Below, piece by piece: positions 8,266 through 17,470 of a stretch of DNA of 64,000 bases (positions are counted from its first letter, which is position 1; every line of letters starts with the position of its first letter). The notes beneath the pieces are model-generated. The model was not told the DNA's origin. It did no database searches and was given only the letters and a program-made list of their open reading frames with translations. The translations under genes and the position numbers were made by a program. Location of the stretch: NCBI RefSeq assembly GCF_041379945.2, contig NZ_JBFTXJ020000009.1:1-64000 (forward strand), given 5' to 3'. Origin of the DNA: Aneurinibacillus sp. REN35. GTDB lineage: Bacteria; Bacillota; Bacilli; Aneurinibacillales; Aneurinibacillaceae.

Positions 8266-9291
8266 CTAAGAGAACATCTTTTTCCGTAATTTACGTTGCG
8301 CAATTTGTGGGGACTTGTCCAAATTCTCAAGCATAATGCCTGTTCCCATTGCTACGCAGGCCATCGGATTCTCTGCCACAAGCACCGGAACTTTTAACTC
8401 GTTGGCAAGCAGATGATCCAATCCGTGCAGCAAAGCTCCGCCGCCCGTAAGCATAATTCCGTGATCAATAATGTCAGCAGACAGCTCAGGCGGCGTACGC
8501 TCCAGCACGGACTTTGAAGCAAGAACGATTGCCTGTGCTACCTCCTGCAGTGCTGCGCATACTTCTTCCGAGGTAATCGTAACCGTCTGCGGCAATCCAG
8601 TGACCATGTCGCGGCCGCGAATATCGATCTCGTCCTTACGTGATCCATGAAAAACGGTACCGATCTGAACCTTAATATCTTCAGCGGTGCGCTCGCCGAT
8701 TAGAAGCTTGTACTTGTCTTTAATATACTTCATAATCGCAACATCACACTTGTCCCCGGCCATCTTAATAGAAGAGGCGGTGACGATGTCTCCCATAGAA
8801 AGCACGGCTACATCGGTTGTTCCACCGCCCATATCGACCACCATATTGCCGTACGGTTGAAAAATATCCATTCCGGCCCCTACAGCAGCCACTTTAGGTT
8901 CTTCTTCCAGGAACACTTCTCGCGCTCCGCATCGCTGTGCCGCTTCCCGAATCGCTTTCTGTTCAACGGACGTAATGTTAGTTGGAGTACAAATCAAGAT
9001 GCGCGGCCGCGCCATGAACCCTTTTACACCTATTTTCTTCACAAAATGATTCAGCATTGCTTCTGTAATGTCAAAATCCGCAATTACCCCGTCCCGAAGC
9101 GGACGAATGGCGACAATATTCCCCGGTGTGCGGCCGACCATACGGCGCGCTTCTTCTCCTACAGCCAACACTCGCTTCGTCATGCTATCAATCGCTACGA
9201 CCGATGGTTCATCAAGCACAACGCCGCTTCCCTTGACATAGATAACGACGTTGGCCGTTCCCAAATCAATTCCAATATCTTTGCCCAACAT
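8266..9291 (-). CDS. mbl: MreB-like cell-shape actin Mbl
   Basis: 341 residues of the MreB actin family, forming membrane-associated filaments that organise lateral wall synthesis. Phosphate-1 motif GIDLGTANVVIYVKG at the N-terminus, MVVDMGGGTTDVAVLSMGD (phosphate-2) and the adenosine motif ITGGGALL-like LTGGGALLHGL. The start at ATG 9291 (MLGKDIGIDLG) has GGGAGG seven bases upstream and aligns with Mbl N-termini; an in-frame extension to 9321 has no site. The gene order spoIIID-mbl-flhO-flhP identifies it as Mbl rather than MreB or MreBH. Confidence 0.93.
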   Translation of the reverse strand: MLGKDIGIDLGTANVVIYVKGSGVVLDEPSVVAIDSMTKRVLAVGEEARRMVGRTPGNIVAIRPLRDGVIADFDITEAMLNHFVKKIGVKGFMARPRILICTPTNITSVEQKAIREAAQRCGAREVFLEEEPKVAAVGAGMDIFQPYGNMVVDMGGGTTDVAVLSMGDIVTASSIKMAGDKCDVAIMKYIKDKYKLLIGERTAEDIKVQIGTVFHGSRKDEIDIRGRDMVTGLPQTVTITSEEVCAALQEVAQAIVLASKSVLERTPPELSADIIDHGIMLTGGGALLHGLDHLLANELKVPVLVAENPMACVAMGTGIMLENLDKSPQIAQRKLRKKMFS

Positions 9292-9327
9292 GTGAGAGCC
9301 TCCCTGTAACTGGTATATCATCAGAAT

Positions 9328-9356
9328 ATTGTACTATGCATATTGTCCTGTAACAA
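9328..9356 (-). promoter_or_regulatory. Sigma-A promoter of mbl
   Basis: On the minus strand -35 TTGTTA (9351-9356), a 17-base spacer and -10 TACAAT (9328-9333). It sits ~40 bases before the mbl start codon, in the gap after spoIIID. Confidence 0.65.
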
Positions 9357-9368
9357 GGAGAATTTTAC

Positions 9369-9656
9369 CTATGCAAGCTCTTCCGCTTCCTCCTTCCGAT
9401 AAGATTTGCTCTTTCTTTTGTACTTAATTTTTGTCGCTTCTCCTCCCCGCAGATGACGGACCGATTTGTGATATTCCAGAATTTCTTTGACTTCGTTCGC
9501 CAGCTCGGGATTAATCTCAGGCAGTCGTTCCGTCAAATCCTTGTGCACCGTACTTTTCGACACGCCAAACTCTTTGGCAATCTTGCGAACGGTATTACGG
9601 GTTTCCACAATGTAGTGGCCGATTTTCATCGTCCGCTCCTTGATGTAATCGTGCAC
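9369..9656 (-). CDS. spoIIID: Stage III sporulation transcription factor SpoIIID
   Basis: 95 residues, starting MHDYIKERTMKIG at a GTG codon with AGGAGG eight bases upstream, the same start-codon choice as in B. subtilis. The helix-turn-helix is TVRKIAKEFGVSKSTVHKDL, followed by the conserved LRGGEATKIKYK and a basic tail that adds a second DNA contact. SpoIIID acts in the mother cell and switches expression from sigma-E to sigma-K genes. Immediately upstream of mbl, as in Bacillus. A sigma-E-like -35 (GCATATA at 9719-9725, minus strand) is present but its -10 match is poor. Confidence 0.95.
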   Translation of the reverse strand: MHDYIKERTMKIGHYIVETRNTVRKIAKEFGVSKSTVHKDLTERLPEINPELANEVKEILEYHKSVRHLRGGEATKIKYKRKSKSYRKEEAEELA

Positions 9657-9726
9657 GCCTCTCGCCTCCTAAGCTAATTGGTCAGTGGTCTGATACATAT
9701 ATATTGGGGCAAGGGCTCATATATGC

Positions 9727-9765
9727 GAAAAAAGGCTGATAGCATGTACTATTCAGCCTTTTTTC
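9727..9765 (-). terminator. Rho-independent terminator after spoIIQ
   Basis: Arms GAAAAAAGGCTGA (9727-9739) and TCAGCCTTTTTTC (9753-9765) form a 13-bp stem; the minus-strand 3' arm ends in a run of six T. It starts ~23 bases past the spoIIQ stop. Confidence 0.8.
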
Positions 9766-9787
9766 TGCATTTTCTCTTATTTTCGTT

Positions 9788-10525
9788 TTATTTTGCCTGG
9801 GCTGCATTCTCCGCCTGCGGCAAATACTTCTCAGGCTCGACTGCTTCCCCGTTTTTGTGTACCTCAAAATGTAAGTGAATACCAAGATCTTTTTCGAAGA
9901 CATTGCGGCCGGCCATGCCGAGCACTGCACCACGATCCACGTTGTCACCAACATTCACTTTCGTATCCTCAAGGCTCGCATACACGGTGGAGATTCCATC
10001 CTTGTGCTCAATTTCTACCTGATAGCCAAGCATCGGATCGCGCTCTGCCTTAACTACCTTCCCTGCTGCTGAAGCTGTGACTTCAAATGTTTTTTTGTCT
10101 TTGGCTGCAATAGCGATACCGGTATTCGGCCAGTAGGAGTTGTCATATTGGACAAGCGCCGCTTCCTGATCCTTCTTATCAGACATATCATCGAAGAAGC
10201 CCATTACTTTCTTAGTTGTATCTTGCTTGGCTGGCCATGCCAGCTTATCGTCAGATGCTTGTACCGGAACGGCAGGCTGTTCATTGCCGCCTTGAGCAAC
10301 TTTCATCGGCTCAGAACTCTGCTGCGGTGCAGCTTGCGGTTTCGCTGGGGTAGTTGAAAAATCCTTGCTGCTCTGATACCACATTACACCCGCGAGAATG
10401 ATAGCTGCTGCGCCTAGATACATTGCGGGAAAAATCCAAGTCTTACCTAATACACGTCTCCATCCACCGGCCTTCACTTTTTGGACAGGTGAGGAGGATT
10501 TAGTTGATTTTTTTTGTTCATCCAT
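9788..10525 (-). CDS. spoIIQ: Stage II sporulation protein SpoIIQ (degenerate M23 domain)
   Basis: 245 residues: basic cytoplasmic start, one membrane helix at ~32-49 (FPAMYLGAAAIILAGVMWY), a Gln/Pro-rich linker and a LytM/M23 domain from ~130. In sporulation SpoIIQ is made in the forespore and binds SpoIIIAH across the intermembrane space. The catalytic HxxxD of M23 peptidases is replaced by NTGIA (Asn134, Ala138), while the HxH motif is kept (HLH, 217-219), so the enzyme should be inactive, as in B. subtilis SpoIIQ. Own terminator downstream; a 19-base palindrome lies upstream. Next gene upstream is spoIID. Confidence 0.9.
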   Translation of the reverse strand: MDEQKKSTKSSSPVQKVKAGGWRRVLGKTWIFPAMYLGAAAIILAGVMWYQSSKDFSTTPAKPQAAPQQSSEPMKVAQGGNEQPAVPVQASDDKLAWPAKQDTTKKVMGFFDDMSDKKDQEAALVQYDNSYWPNTGIAIAAKDKKTFEVTASAAGKVVKAERDPMLGYQVEIEHKDGISTVYASLEDTKVNVGDNVDRGAVLGMAGRNVFEKDLGIHLHFEVHKNGEAVEPEKYLPQAENAAQAK

Positions 10526-10592
10526 TGTTTTATCACCTCAGCAATCAGTGTTGACAGGAAGTGAGCCGGATAAACATAGGAGAATAGTTTTT

Positions 10593-10611
10593 TGTATAAA
10601 AAGTTTATACA
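10593..10611. repeat. 19-base palindrome upstream of spoIIQ
   Basis: TGTATAAA (10593-10600) and TTTATACA (10604-10611) are exact complements around three bases. It lies ~68 bases before the spoIIQ start, in the gap after spoIID. Each half contains GTATA, which resembles the -35 of forespore sigma factors, but no matching -10 was found. Confidence 0.5.
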
Positions 10612-10627
10612 TAGGGTACAGAAAGAA

Positions 10628-10662
10628 AAAAAGGGCATACGTCGGCGCGTACCCCTTTCTTT
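10628..10662 (-). terminator. Probable terminator after spoIID
   Basis: An imperfect GC-rich hairpin (GGGCATACG paired with CGTACCCC, one bulge) is bordered by A and T tracts on both sides; on the minus strand the hairpin is followed by a T-rich run. It abuts the spoIID stop codon. Confidence 0.5.
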
Positions 10663-10664
10663 TT

Positions 10665-11693
10665 TTACTTGAACCACTTCTCTCCGCTTTCGATGGTAAT
10701 GCCTTTATAGAAATACGCCACAATTTCTTGTGCTGTCTTTCCTTCTTTGGCCATGCCGTTCGCTCCCCACTGACTCATGCCCACTCCATGCCCATATCCA
10801 AGCGTACGAATCACAACCTTGCCTTTTTCTACACTCATCGAAAAATGGGAAGAATTCAAACCCAGCTTGGTACGGACTTCCCGTCCAGTAAAGGTTTTAT
10901 CTCCGATTTTGATTTCTTTCACCCGCTGGCCTACGGTACGTGACAGCACCTTCTGCCATGTGCCGTCTCCTGCGGCAGCCGGTTGTGCAATTTTTGTTTT
11001 AAGCCGTTTCTCCAGTTGGTCTACCGTCATCGTGATACTCTCTTGATAGCGCGGTGAAACAGTATCCCACGGTACTTTTACGCTGCGCAAATACGGAATT
11101 TTATTTTCCCAGTATTCCTCTGAATTCTCAGTATATCCGTTGCTCGTAGAGAAGAACGTGGCATTGATCGGCTCCTGCTGATAGGTGAGAACTTGTCCGA
11201 TCGTTTCATCCACCGCCTGCTGGATTCGCGCCTTCTTCCATGTATAGGAACTTCCCCATGCTTCCTTGCGCTGTCGGTCGTCCATATATACTTGGTGCTT
11301 GACTGTATCTGTAACATGGGCGCCTTTAGGCACATCAGTAACGTCTTTTTTCAAAAGGCGCAAAGCCAAATACGTTCGCGCAGCGAGCGCTTGCGCTTTC
11401 AGCGCTTCTATCTCAAACTCAGCAGGCATCTCTCCCGATACGACTCCTGCCACGTAATCCTCTAAGGGTACCGAGTCGATTTTTCCTGTCTCGACCCGAA
11501 ACACACGCACCGAGAAATCAATAACATTCCCACTGATCTTTGGCATAGAAACAGGGGGTACGGCCGTCGTAACCACCTGCTGCTGTGGCGGCATTCCGGT
11601 TGATTCCGGATAGATCAGTACGAGCACAGACGGAACCACAAGTAAAACTGCAATCATAGCGGCAATCGTATAAAAGATCGGTTTCATACCCAA
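10665..11693 (-). CDS. spoIID: Stage II sporulation protein D, lytic transglycosylase
   Basis: 342 residues with one N-terminal membrane helix (~7-28). SpoIID is the membrane-anchored transglycosylase that works with SpoIIM and SpoIIP during engulfment. The catalytic region is LEDYVAGVVSGEMPAEFEIE with Glu88, the same position as the catalytic Glu of B. subtilis, and the family C-terminal segment LGYGHGVGMSQWGANGMA is present. Preceded by a sigma-E-like promoter and by the murAA terminator, so it forms its own transcription unit; spoIIQ follows. Confidence 0.95.
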   Translation of the reverse strand: MGMKPIFYTIAAMIAVLLVVPSVLVLIYPESTGMPPQQQVVTTAVPPVSMPKISGNVIDFSVRVFRVETGKIDSVPLEDYVAGVVSGEMPAEFEIEALKAQALAARTYLALRLLKKDVTDVPKGAHVTDTVKHQVYMDDRQRKEAWGSSYTWKKARIQQAVDETIGQVLTYQQEPINATFFSTSNGYTENSEEYWENKIPYLRSVKVPWDTVSPRYQESITMTVDQLEKRLKTKIAQPAAAGDGTWQKVLSRTVGQRVKEIKIGDKTFTGREVRTKLGLNSSHFSMSVEKGKVVIRTLGYGHGVGMSQWGANGMAKEGKTAQEIVAYFYKGITIESGEKWFK

Positions 11694-11729
11694 CTCCTCT
11701 CAGCTACCTGTTGGACAACTTACTTTATC

Positions 11730-11758
11730 AATCTATGCTAGGTGAGGGAAGAGTATGC
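11730..11758 (-). promoter_or_regulatory. Sigma-E-like promoter of spoIID
   Basis: On the minus strand GCATACT (11752-11758) matches six of seven positions of the sigma-E -35 GHATATT, and after 14 bases CATAGATT (11730-11737) matches the -10 CATACANT except one base. It lies 36 bases before the spoIID start. SpoIID is a known sigma-E gene in B. subtilis. Confidence 0.6.
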
Positions 11759-11767
11759 GCACGCACA

Positions 11768-11807
11768 AAAAAACCTCCCTCGGAGCAACGCTCCCGGGAG
11801 GTTTTTT
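11768..11807 (-). terminator. Rho-independent terminator after murAA
   Basis: Arms AAAAAACCTCCC (11768-11779) and GGGAGGTTTTTT (11796-11807) form a perfect 12-bp stem with T tracts; ~40 bases past the murAA stop. Confidence 0.85.
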
Positions 11808-11846
11808 AAAAGACATACATAAATAATATAAATACGAAAAAACACG

Positions 11847-13190
11847 TTAGGCAAGTGATGCTTTGGAAGAAGAAGCCGTTACAGCCATTTCATCATTTGC
11901 CTCATCTTTAACAAGCTGTACAACCGGTGTATTATGACGTTCAATGTCAGCACCCAAACCACGCAGCTTGCTGACGATATCAACATAGCCACGGTCCACA
12001 TGGTGCAGCTCAGTTACTTCCGTCTCACCGTCCGCAATCAAGCCCGCCAAAATGAGTGCTGCACCTGCACGCAAATCGGTAGCTTTTACTTTAGCCCCAG
12101 TCAAACGAGATTGACCGCTAATGATTGAAGTACGTCCCTCAATCTTAATATTAGCACCCATCCGTTTGAATTCATCAACATGCATAAAACGGTTTTCGAA
12201 TACCGTCTCCGTAATCATGCTGCTGCCTGTTGCTGAAAGCATGACAGCCATGAACTGCGCCTGCATGTCTGTTGGAAAACCTGGATGCGGCAGTGTCTTG
12301 ACATCCACACATTTAAGTTCAGGACTGCAATATACACGTGCACCGTTTTCCATCTCTTCGATCGTTACACCCATCTCCCGCAGCTTCGCTACAACCGGCT
12401 TCAAGTGGTCCGTAATGGCATTCTCGATAAATACATCACCACGCGTAATGGCTGCAGCTACCATGAAAGTTCCCGCTTCAATCCGATCTGGAATTACGCT
12501 ATGTACGGCCCCAGTCATGCGTTCTACCCCTTCAATGCGAATGGTGTCCGTTCCGGCTCCGCGCACACGCGCTCCCATGGCATTTAAGTAGTTCGCCAAA
12601 TCAACGATTTCCGGCTCCTGAGCAACATTCTCGATCGTGGTCGTACCTTCAGCAAGCACGGCCGCCATCATAATGTTCTCTGTTGCACCTACACTTGGAA
12701 TGTCGAGATAAATTTTTGTACCCTTTAATCTTCCCTCTACACTGGCATAAATATAGCCTTGACCGATCTCGACTTTGGCACCCATAGCTTCAAAGCCTTT
12801 CAAGTGCTGATCGATGCCTCGCGAACCAATCGCACATCCGCCCGGCAGTGGAATTCGTGCCGCTCCTTTACGTGCCAGAAGTGAGCCCATTACAAGGAAA
12901 GAAGCCCGCATTTTGCGAACCCATTCATAAGGCGCCTCTACCTTGGATAAGGCGCTTGCATCCACGGTCAGTGTTTCAGCTTTGCTATCGTATTGTATAT
13001 TTACATTTAATGCGCGAATCACTTCGCTAATTGTATACACATCATCTAAACCAGGCACTTCATGAATGGTACTCGTGCCTTCTTCTGCCAGAATGGATGC
13101 TGCAATAATGGGAAGTACGGCATTTTTTGCGCCGTGTACCCGTACCTTTCCGGATAGACGTCGTCCACCGCGGATAATAATCTTGTCCAC
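11847..13190 (-). CDS. murAA: UDP-N-acetylglucosamine 1-carboxyvinyltransferase, MurAA
   Basis: 447 residues. Catalyses the first committed step of peptidoglycan synthesis, transfer of enolpyruvate from PEP to UDP-GlcNAc, in the cytoplasm. The two-fold inside-out barrel is evident from repeated [12 protein letters not shown] and [14 protein letters not shown] blocks. The active-site Cys is Cys119 in [15 protein letters not shown], so it is fosfomycin-sensitive by residue; Gly124 stands where most MurA have Pro. A Ser/Ala-rich tail of ~20 residues extends past the usual end. Located between ywmB and spoIID as murAA is in B. subtilis. A second MurA lies at 60565-61833. Confidence 0.95.
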   Translation of the reverse strand: MDKIIIRGGRRLSGKVRVHGAKNAVLPIIAASILAEEGTSTIHEVPGLDDVYTISEVIRALNVNIQYDSKAETLTVDASALSKVEAPYEWVRKMRASFLVMGSLLARKGAARIPLPGGCAIGSRGIDQHLKGFEAMGAKVEIGQGYIYASVEGRLKGTKIYLDIPSVGATENIMMAAVLAEGTTTIENVAQEPEIVDLANYLNAMGARVRGAGTDTIRIEGVERMTGAVHSVIPDRIEAGTFMVAAAITRGDVFIENAITDHLKPVVAKLREMGVTIEEMENGARVYCSPELKCVDVKTLPHPGFPTDMQAQFMAVMLSATGSSMITETVFENRFMHVDEFKRMGANIKIEGRTSIISGQSRLTGAKVKATDLRAGAALILAGLIADGETEVTELHHVDRGYVDIVSKLRGLGADIERHNTPVVQLVKDEANDEMAVTASSSKASLA

Positions 13191-13213
13191 GTTACATTTC
13201 CCCCCGCGTCCTG

Positions 13214-14008
13214 CTAGTATTCCGCTGTAATAATTGGTAGTCCTGCTGTTATTACTGTTCCCTGCATATACGTATCGTAATGCGCGGCAACTTGCAAGTT
13301 CATGGATCGATGGTTTGTTGCAATAACTGTGTGAAATAGGGGCGAATAAGCTGAATAGCTAAGGACCGTTTCTTCTTCCAGACTTTCAACCATTTTTCCT
13401 CCGAGAGAAGCCAATAATTGGTTGGCTTTCTTCTTTTGCAAGTCATTTTCCAGTTTACCATTATAAATTCCTCTAACACAAGAGATAATTTGCGGTAGTT
13501 CGGAACTATTTCCAGAAATCCGTGCGTAATTCACAGTTATGCCTTTCATTAACGCCACCTGCTCTTCTTTACCCCGGAACGTGACACCTAAACCACCGGC
13601 AATTTCGTCCGTATGTTCAACTGGACGTAGATGTACATAAATTTCCTGTTCGATGCCTGTACGATCTTTCGTTTCCCCACGATAGATATGAATTCCGTTC
13701 CGCACTTGTTCTTTCCAGACAGTAATGTTAGCGGCCCTGGCAATGGTTTGCAAAAAAAGCTCTGCTTGCTGCTGATCATGAAAACGAATTGTATCCCACT
13801 TTACACGCACCTGTACTTCCTGTACATGGGCCTCTATGCCCTTTACGGCTGCAAGCAGCGTATATGCATCAGCAAATGAATTGTCCAACGCTTCCTTTTG
13901 GCTTAATGATGACTGGGTCGTTCCTGCTATTACAGGGTACCCTACAAACAGAATCAGGCCCATTACTGTAAGCAATAGCGCATGCTTCCATGTTTCCTTT
14001 ATTTTCAT
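13214..14008 (-). CDS. ywmB: YwmB-family protein
   Basis: 264 residues with a signal peptide ([22 protein letters not shown]), so the body is exported. The rest is mixed alpha/beta with the YwmB order: a segment [10 protein letters not shown], a central [15 protein letters not shown] and a C-terminal [17 protein letters not shown]. The YwmB fold is described as TATA-binding-protein-like but the cellular role is unknown. It is 23 bases upstream of murAA, as in B. subtilis, so the two are cotranscribed. Family call rests on context plus general resemblance. Confidence 0.8.
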   Translation of the reverse strand: MKIKETWKHALLLTVMGLILFVGYPVIAGTTQSSLSQKEALDNSFADAYTLLAAVKGIEAHVQEVQVRVKWDTIRFHDQQQAELFLQTIARAANITVWKEQVRNGIHIYRGETKDRTGIEQEIYVHLRPVEHTDEIAGGLGVTFRGKEEQVALMKGITVNYARISGNSSELPQIISCVRGIYNGKLENDLQKKKANQLLASLGGKMVESLEEETVLSYSAYSPLFHTVIATNHRSMNLQVAAHYDTYMQGTVITAGLPIITAEY

Positions 14009-14083
14009 TTATATCCCTCTCCCGTTTCTCTCATTTTACTATTCATTCTGTGCGAAAAACGGGAGCCCTATACTGTCATATCC

Positions 14084-14305
14084 TTAGAAAAATTGTCGCA
14101 GCATCTGCGTCCAGCCAAAATAGTCGCTAAAGAATGAAGCGATGCCGTGACCGATAACAATAGATAGAAAAATTTGTAATAACTTAGCCTGCGCTCCCTT
14201 CGGATTGACTGTAAAAAGATCAAAGCGGAACGCCTGCAGCGCCCAAAAACTCAATCCAATAAACACAAGCGAAAGTAGAATATTAATCATTCCCGCTACC
14301 GCCAT
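14084..14305 (-). CDS. ywzB: DUF1146 (YwzB) small membrane protein
   Basis: 73 residues from the ATG at 14305, which has AAGGAGG nine bases upstream; an in-frame start at 14332 lies beyond that site and is rejected. Two membrane helices (NILLSLVFIGLSFWALQAF and LLQIFLSIVIGHGIASFF) surround a short loop with RFDLFTVNPKGAQ, and the end is GWTQMLRQFF. These are DUF1146 features. Function unknown. It precedes ywmB-murAA here, as in Bacillus genomes where it lies between atp/nuo and ywmB. Confidence 0.82.
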   Translation of the reverse strand: MAVAGMINILLSLVFIGLSFWALQAFRFDLFTVNPKGAQAKLLQIFLSIVIGHGIASFFSDYFGWTQMLRQFF

Positions 14306-14332
14306 TATCGTATTCCTCCTTATTCTCAACAA

Positions 14333-14382
14333 AAAAATGTTCCCCGCTCATTGTATCACAATCAGCATTGGGGAACATTTTT
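14333..14382 (-). terminator. Rho-independent terminator of the nuo operon
   Basis: AAAAATGTTCCCC (14333-14345) and GGGGAACATTTTT (14370-14382) form a 13-bp stem; the minus-strand 3' arm ends in T. It is ~20 bases beyond nuoN. Confidence 0.85.
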
Positions 14383-14401
14383 GAAAGGTAATTCTCTATC
14401 C

Positions 14402-15943
14402 TTACTGTCCGCCTGCCTGGAACATTTGCTGCAGCGGGAAATTGCTGTGAATGTACTGCATAACCGGGTCCGGCATAATTCCAACCGCTACCGTACCAAC
14501 CAGTGCAATAAGTACCACCAGCATAATCGGGAACGGAACCTTGAGCCGCGTCTCGGTTTTACCTGGCCGCATGTACATCTGGCGAACGATGCCAAAATAG
14601 TAGTAATAAGAAACTACGCTCGTTGCCAACATAATACCTGCTAACCAGTAGCTGCTGTGCACAATTGTACTTAAGAAAATGTAAAATTTCCCAAAGAAAC
14701 CTGCACTGATCGGAATACCGGCCAGCGATAACAGGAAGAACGTCATAGCAATGGCCAGCCACGGAGCACGATGATACAGACCTGCAAACGATTGAATATC
14801 TTCTGTATTCTGATCACGATTGACAATCATAATAATCGCAAAGGCGCCCATATTCGCCAGCAGATAAGCGACAAGATAGAAAATCGTCTGCTCGAACATC
14901 AATACCGTAAGCGTTGCGAACGGTACAAGCAAATATCCAGCCTGCGCGATACCTGAGTAGGCCATCATCCGCTTTACGTTCACCTGGCGCAGGGCGAGCG
15001 TGTTCCCGATAATCATGGAGGCGGCTGCGACAATAGCAATGTACAGCGATAGCGTATCTACAAGCACCGAACTTTGTTGTCCAGATGCCATATCCAGATT
15101 CACTAGATTTCCAAAAACAATCAGGAAGATTCGCAGAAGTATCGCAAACCCTGCCGCTTTTGAGACAACAGATAGAAAAGCGGTAATCGGTGTCGGTGCG
15201 CCCTGATACACATCTGGCGCCCACATATGATAGGGAACCGCCGAAATCTTAAACGCAAGACCAACGATCAATAAGAAGAATGACAGATAGACTAAGAAAT
15301 CAAATCCGCCCTGAAATACATCAGACAGCCGCTCTGCAATCACATACAGATTGGTTGAACCTGTCATTCCATAAATGAAGGACATACCATATAACGTAAT
15401 CGCGGAAGCAATTCCTCCAGAAATCACATATTTGAATGCCGATTCATTTGATTGAATATGTTTCTTCCTTGTCCCAACCAGAATATAAGAAGAAATGGAG
15501 AGAAGCTCCAGTCCAACGAATAGGGTAATCAGATCAGAAGAAGAAGCCATAAACATCGCGCCAAGCAGCGCACTAAGAATTAAATAATAATATTCGCCTG
15601 AGTACTTAACATTGCGCTCCTCATCCACGTAGCTAAGCGAGATCAGGAATACAAGCGCCACACCGCTGAGGAAAATCAGCTTAAACGCGTTGGCAAAGCC
15701 ATCTAAGCGATACATATCATGTAAAATGGAAACAACATCTTGACCGGTGTTCTTTACTACAAAATATCCCGCAACAATAATTCCCAAAAGACCGATCCAG
15801 GCAAGAATACGCCGATCCGACTTTTCTTTCATTATTAAATCGAGCAGCGAGAGGAGTGTAGCGACACCTAGTATGGTAAATTCAGGGGCCATCACCGACC
15901 AATCGTATTGCGCCAGGTTTCCCCATTTATTAACACCATTCAT
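14402..15943 (-). CDS. nuoN: NADH-quinone oxidoreductase subunit N
   Basis: 513-residue antiporter-like membrane subunit with about 14 hydrophobic helices. Conserved elements include VGLELLSISSYILVG with the key Glu of TM5, the charged KISAVPYHMWAPDVYQGAPT and the broken-helix Lys region. Proton-translocating arm of complex I. Last gene of the nuo operon, seven bases after nuoM, with AGGAGG ten bases before the ATG, followed by a terminator. Confidence 0.95.
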   Translation of the reverse strand: MNGVNKWGNLAQYDWSVMAPEFTILGVATLLSLLDLIMKEKSDRRILAWIGLLGIIVAGYFVVKNTGQDVVSILHDMYRLDGFANAFKLIFLSGVALVFLISLSYVDEERNVKYSGEYYYLILSALLGAMFMASSSDLITLFVGLELLSISSYILVGTRKKHIQSNESAFKYVISGGIASAITLYGMSFIYGMTGSTNLYVIAERLSDVFQGGFDFLVYLSFFLLIVGLAFKISAVPYHMWAPDVYQGAPTPITAFLSVVSKAAGFAILLRIFLIVFGNLVNLDMASGQQSSVLVDTLSLYIAIVAAASMIIGNTLALRQVNVKRMMAYSGIAQAGYLLVPFATLTVLMFEQTIFYLVAYLLANMGAFAIIMIVNRDQNTEDIQSFAGLYHRAPWLAIAMTFFLLSLAGIPISAGFFGKFYIFLSTIVHSSYWLAGIMLATSVVSYYYYFGIVRQMYMRPGKTETRLKVPFPIMLVVLIALVGTVAVGIMPDPVMQYIHSNFPLQQMFQAGGQ

Positions 15944-15949
15944 CGGCTT

Positions 15950-17470
15950 TTACCCTCCTATCCTCGGCACGATATTTTGCAGCGTCGTCTGGAGCGGCTC
16001 ACTCAATACGGCTGGATATACGCCGATTAAGATAACCAGGCTCAGCAGAACAACCATAGGCACGACCTCGATGGCCTGCGCATCGGAGAGCGATTCATGC
16101 TTCTGCTGAATCGGACCGAACGTAGTTCCAAGTGTCGCACGCAGCAAATATACAGCCGTTAGAATAATACCGAGTGCACCGATGGCAGCAATGATTGGTT
16201 TTGCGCCGAACAGGCCGACGAATGCAAGGAACTCACTAATAAACCCTGACATCCCCGGAAGGCCGGCAGACGCCATCATCGCTGTCAGAAAAATACCGCT
16301 GATAACCGGCATAGACTTCGCAAGTCCACCCAGTTCACGAATGTTGCTCGTGCCGGTACGTTCATGAATAAGTGATACGATATAGAACATCAGCGCGGCA
16401 ATCAAACCATGTGATACCATCTGGAATATCGCCCCTTGGAACCCTTCGGCATTCATCGCCGCCAGACCCAATAGTACAATTCCCATATGGCTGACACTAG
16501 AGTAGGCCAGCATCTGCTTTAATTCATCCTGTGCTAATGCCAGTACAGCACCATACAGAATATTAATCACCCCAAGCACTGCAATCAGCGTCGAGAGTTC
16601 ATTCATCCACTCCGGAAAAAATCCCGCGTTCATGCGAATGAGTGCATATCCCCCGATTTTAATTAATACGCCTGAAGAAATCATAATCACAGCCGGGTGA
16701 CCTTCTTGATACGCTTTAAGCATCCACGTATGGAACGGAACGATTGGGATTTTGATCGCAAAAGCCAGAAGCAGCGCGATGAATAATCCAAAGCGAAGTG
16801 TATCCGGAATAAAGCCAGGCATACCCGACACATTGCGCGGCGACATCGGGTCCGTCAGCAGCTGACGAATCTCTTCAATATTCAGCGTACCCATGATAAT
16901 AAACAAAGCGACGAACACAATCAGCATAATCGCTGATCCCACACCGTTATAGAGTAAGAACTTCATGGAAGCCTTCTCGCGATCTTTATATCCCCAGATC
17001 CCCATCAAGAAGAACATCGGAATGATCGTAAACTCAAAGAAAATAAAGAATTGGAACAGATTCGCTGATGTAAACACGCCCAGCATGCCCATCTCGACGA
17101 TAAGAAATAGGATATAAAACTCTTTCCAACGCTTGTTGATAGTCAACCCTGCAACGGAAGCCATCGTAGCGATTACAGTAGTCAACACGAGCAGAGGCAT
17201 CGATAGCCCATCCACTCCGACTTCGAATTTAATCGGAACCGCTTGCTGACCTACCGGAATGTTAATCCAATTCCACTGCTGTACAAGCTGTAAGCCTTCT
17301 GCCGCTGAATTAAAATTAACATACAGCATGATGGCTAGGACAAGCGGAACTAGTGTTGCAAGAATACCGAGAGCTTTCACTGTACCAGGCAGGCTTCTTG
17401 GAACAAAGGCGAGCAACAGCACACCTAGAAGCGGTGAAAACGTTAAGATTGTAAGAAAATAGTTCGCCAT
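15950..17470 (-). CDS. nuoM: NADH-quinone oxidoreductase subunit M
   Basis: 506 residues from the ATG at 17470 (MANYFLTILTFSPLLG), just after GTGGAG and inside the end of nuoL; a longer in-frame reading into nuoL has low-complexity non-family sequence and is rejected. The antiporter signature is EFTIIPMFFLMGIWGYKDRE with the functional Glu, followed by KIPIVPFHTWMLKAYQEGHP with its conserved Lys/His. Proton-pumping subunit of the membrane arm. Overlaps nuoL by 28 bases. Confidence 0.94.
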   Translation of the reverse strand: MANYFLTILTFSPLLGVLLLAFVPRSLPGTVKALGILATLVPLVLAIMLYVNFNSAAEGLQLVQQWNWINIPVGQQAVPIKFEVGVDGLSMPLLVLTTVIATMASVAGLTINKRWKEFYILFLIVEMGMLGVFTSANLFQFFIFFEFTIIPMFFLMGIWGYKDREKASMKFLLYNGVGSAIMLIVFVALFIIMGTLNIEEIRQLLTDPMSPRNVSGMPGFIPDTLRFGLFIALLLAFAIKIPIVPFHTWMLKAYQEGHPAVIMISSGVLIKIGGYALIRMNAGFFPEWMNELSTLIAVLGVINILYGAVLALAQDELKQMLAYSSVSHMGIVLLGLAAMNAEGFQGAIFQMVSHGLIAALMFYIVSLIHERTGTSNIRELGGLAKSMPVISGIFLTAMMASAGLPGMSGFISEFLAFVGLFGAKPIIAAIGALGIILTAVYLLRATLGTTFGPIQQKHESLSDAQAIEVVPMVVLLSLVILIGVYPAVLSEPLQTTLQNIVPRIGG

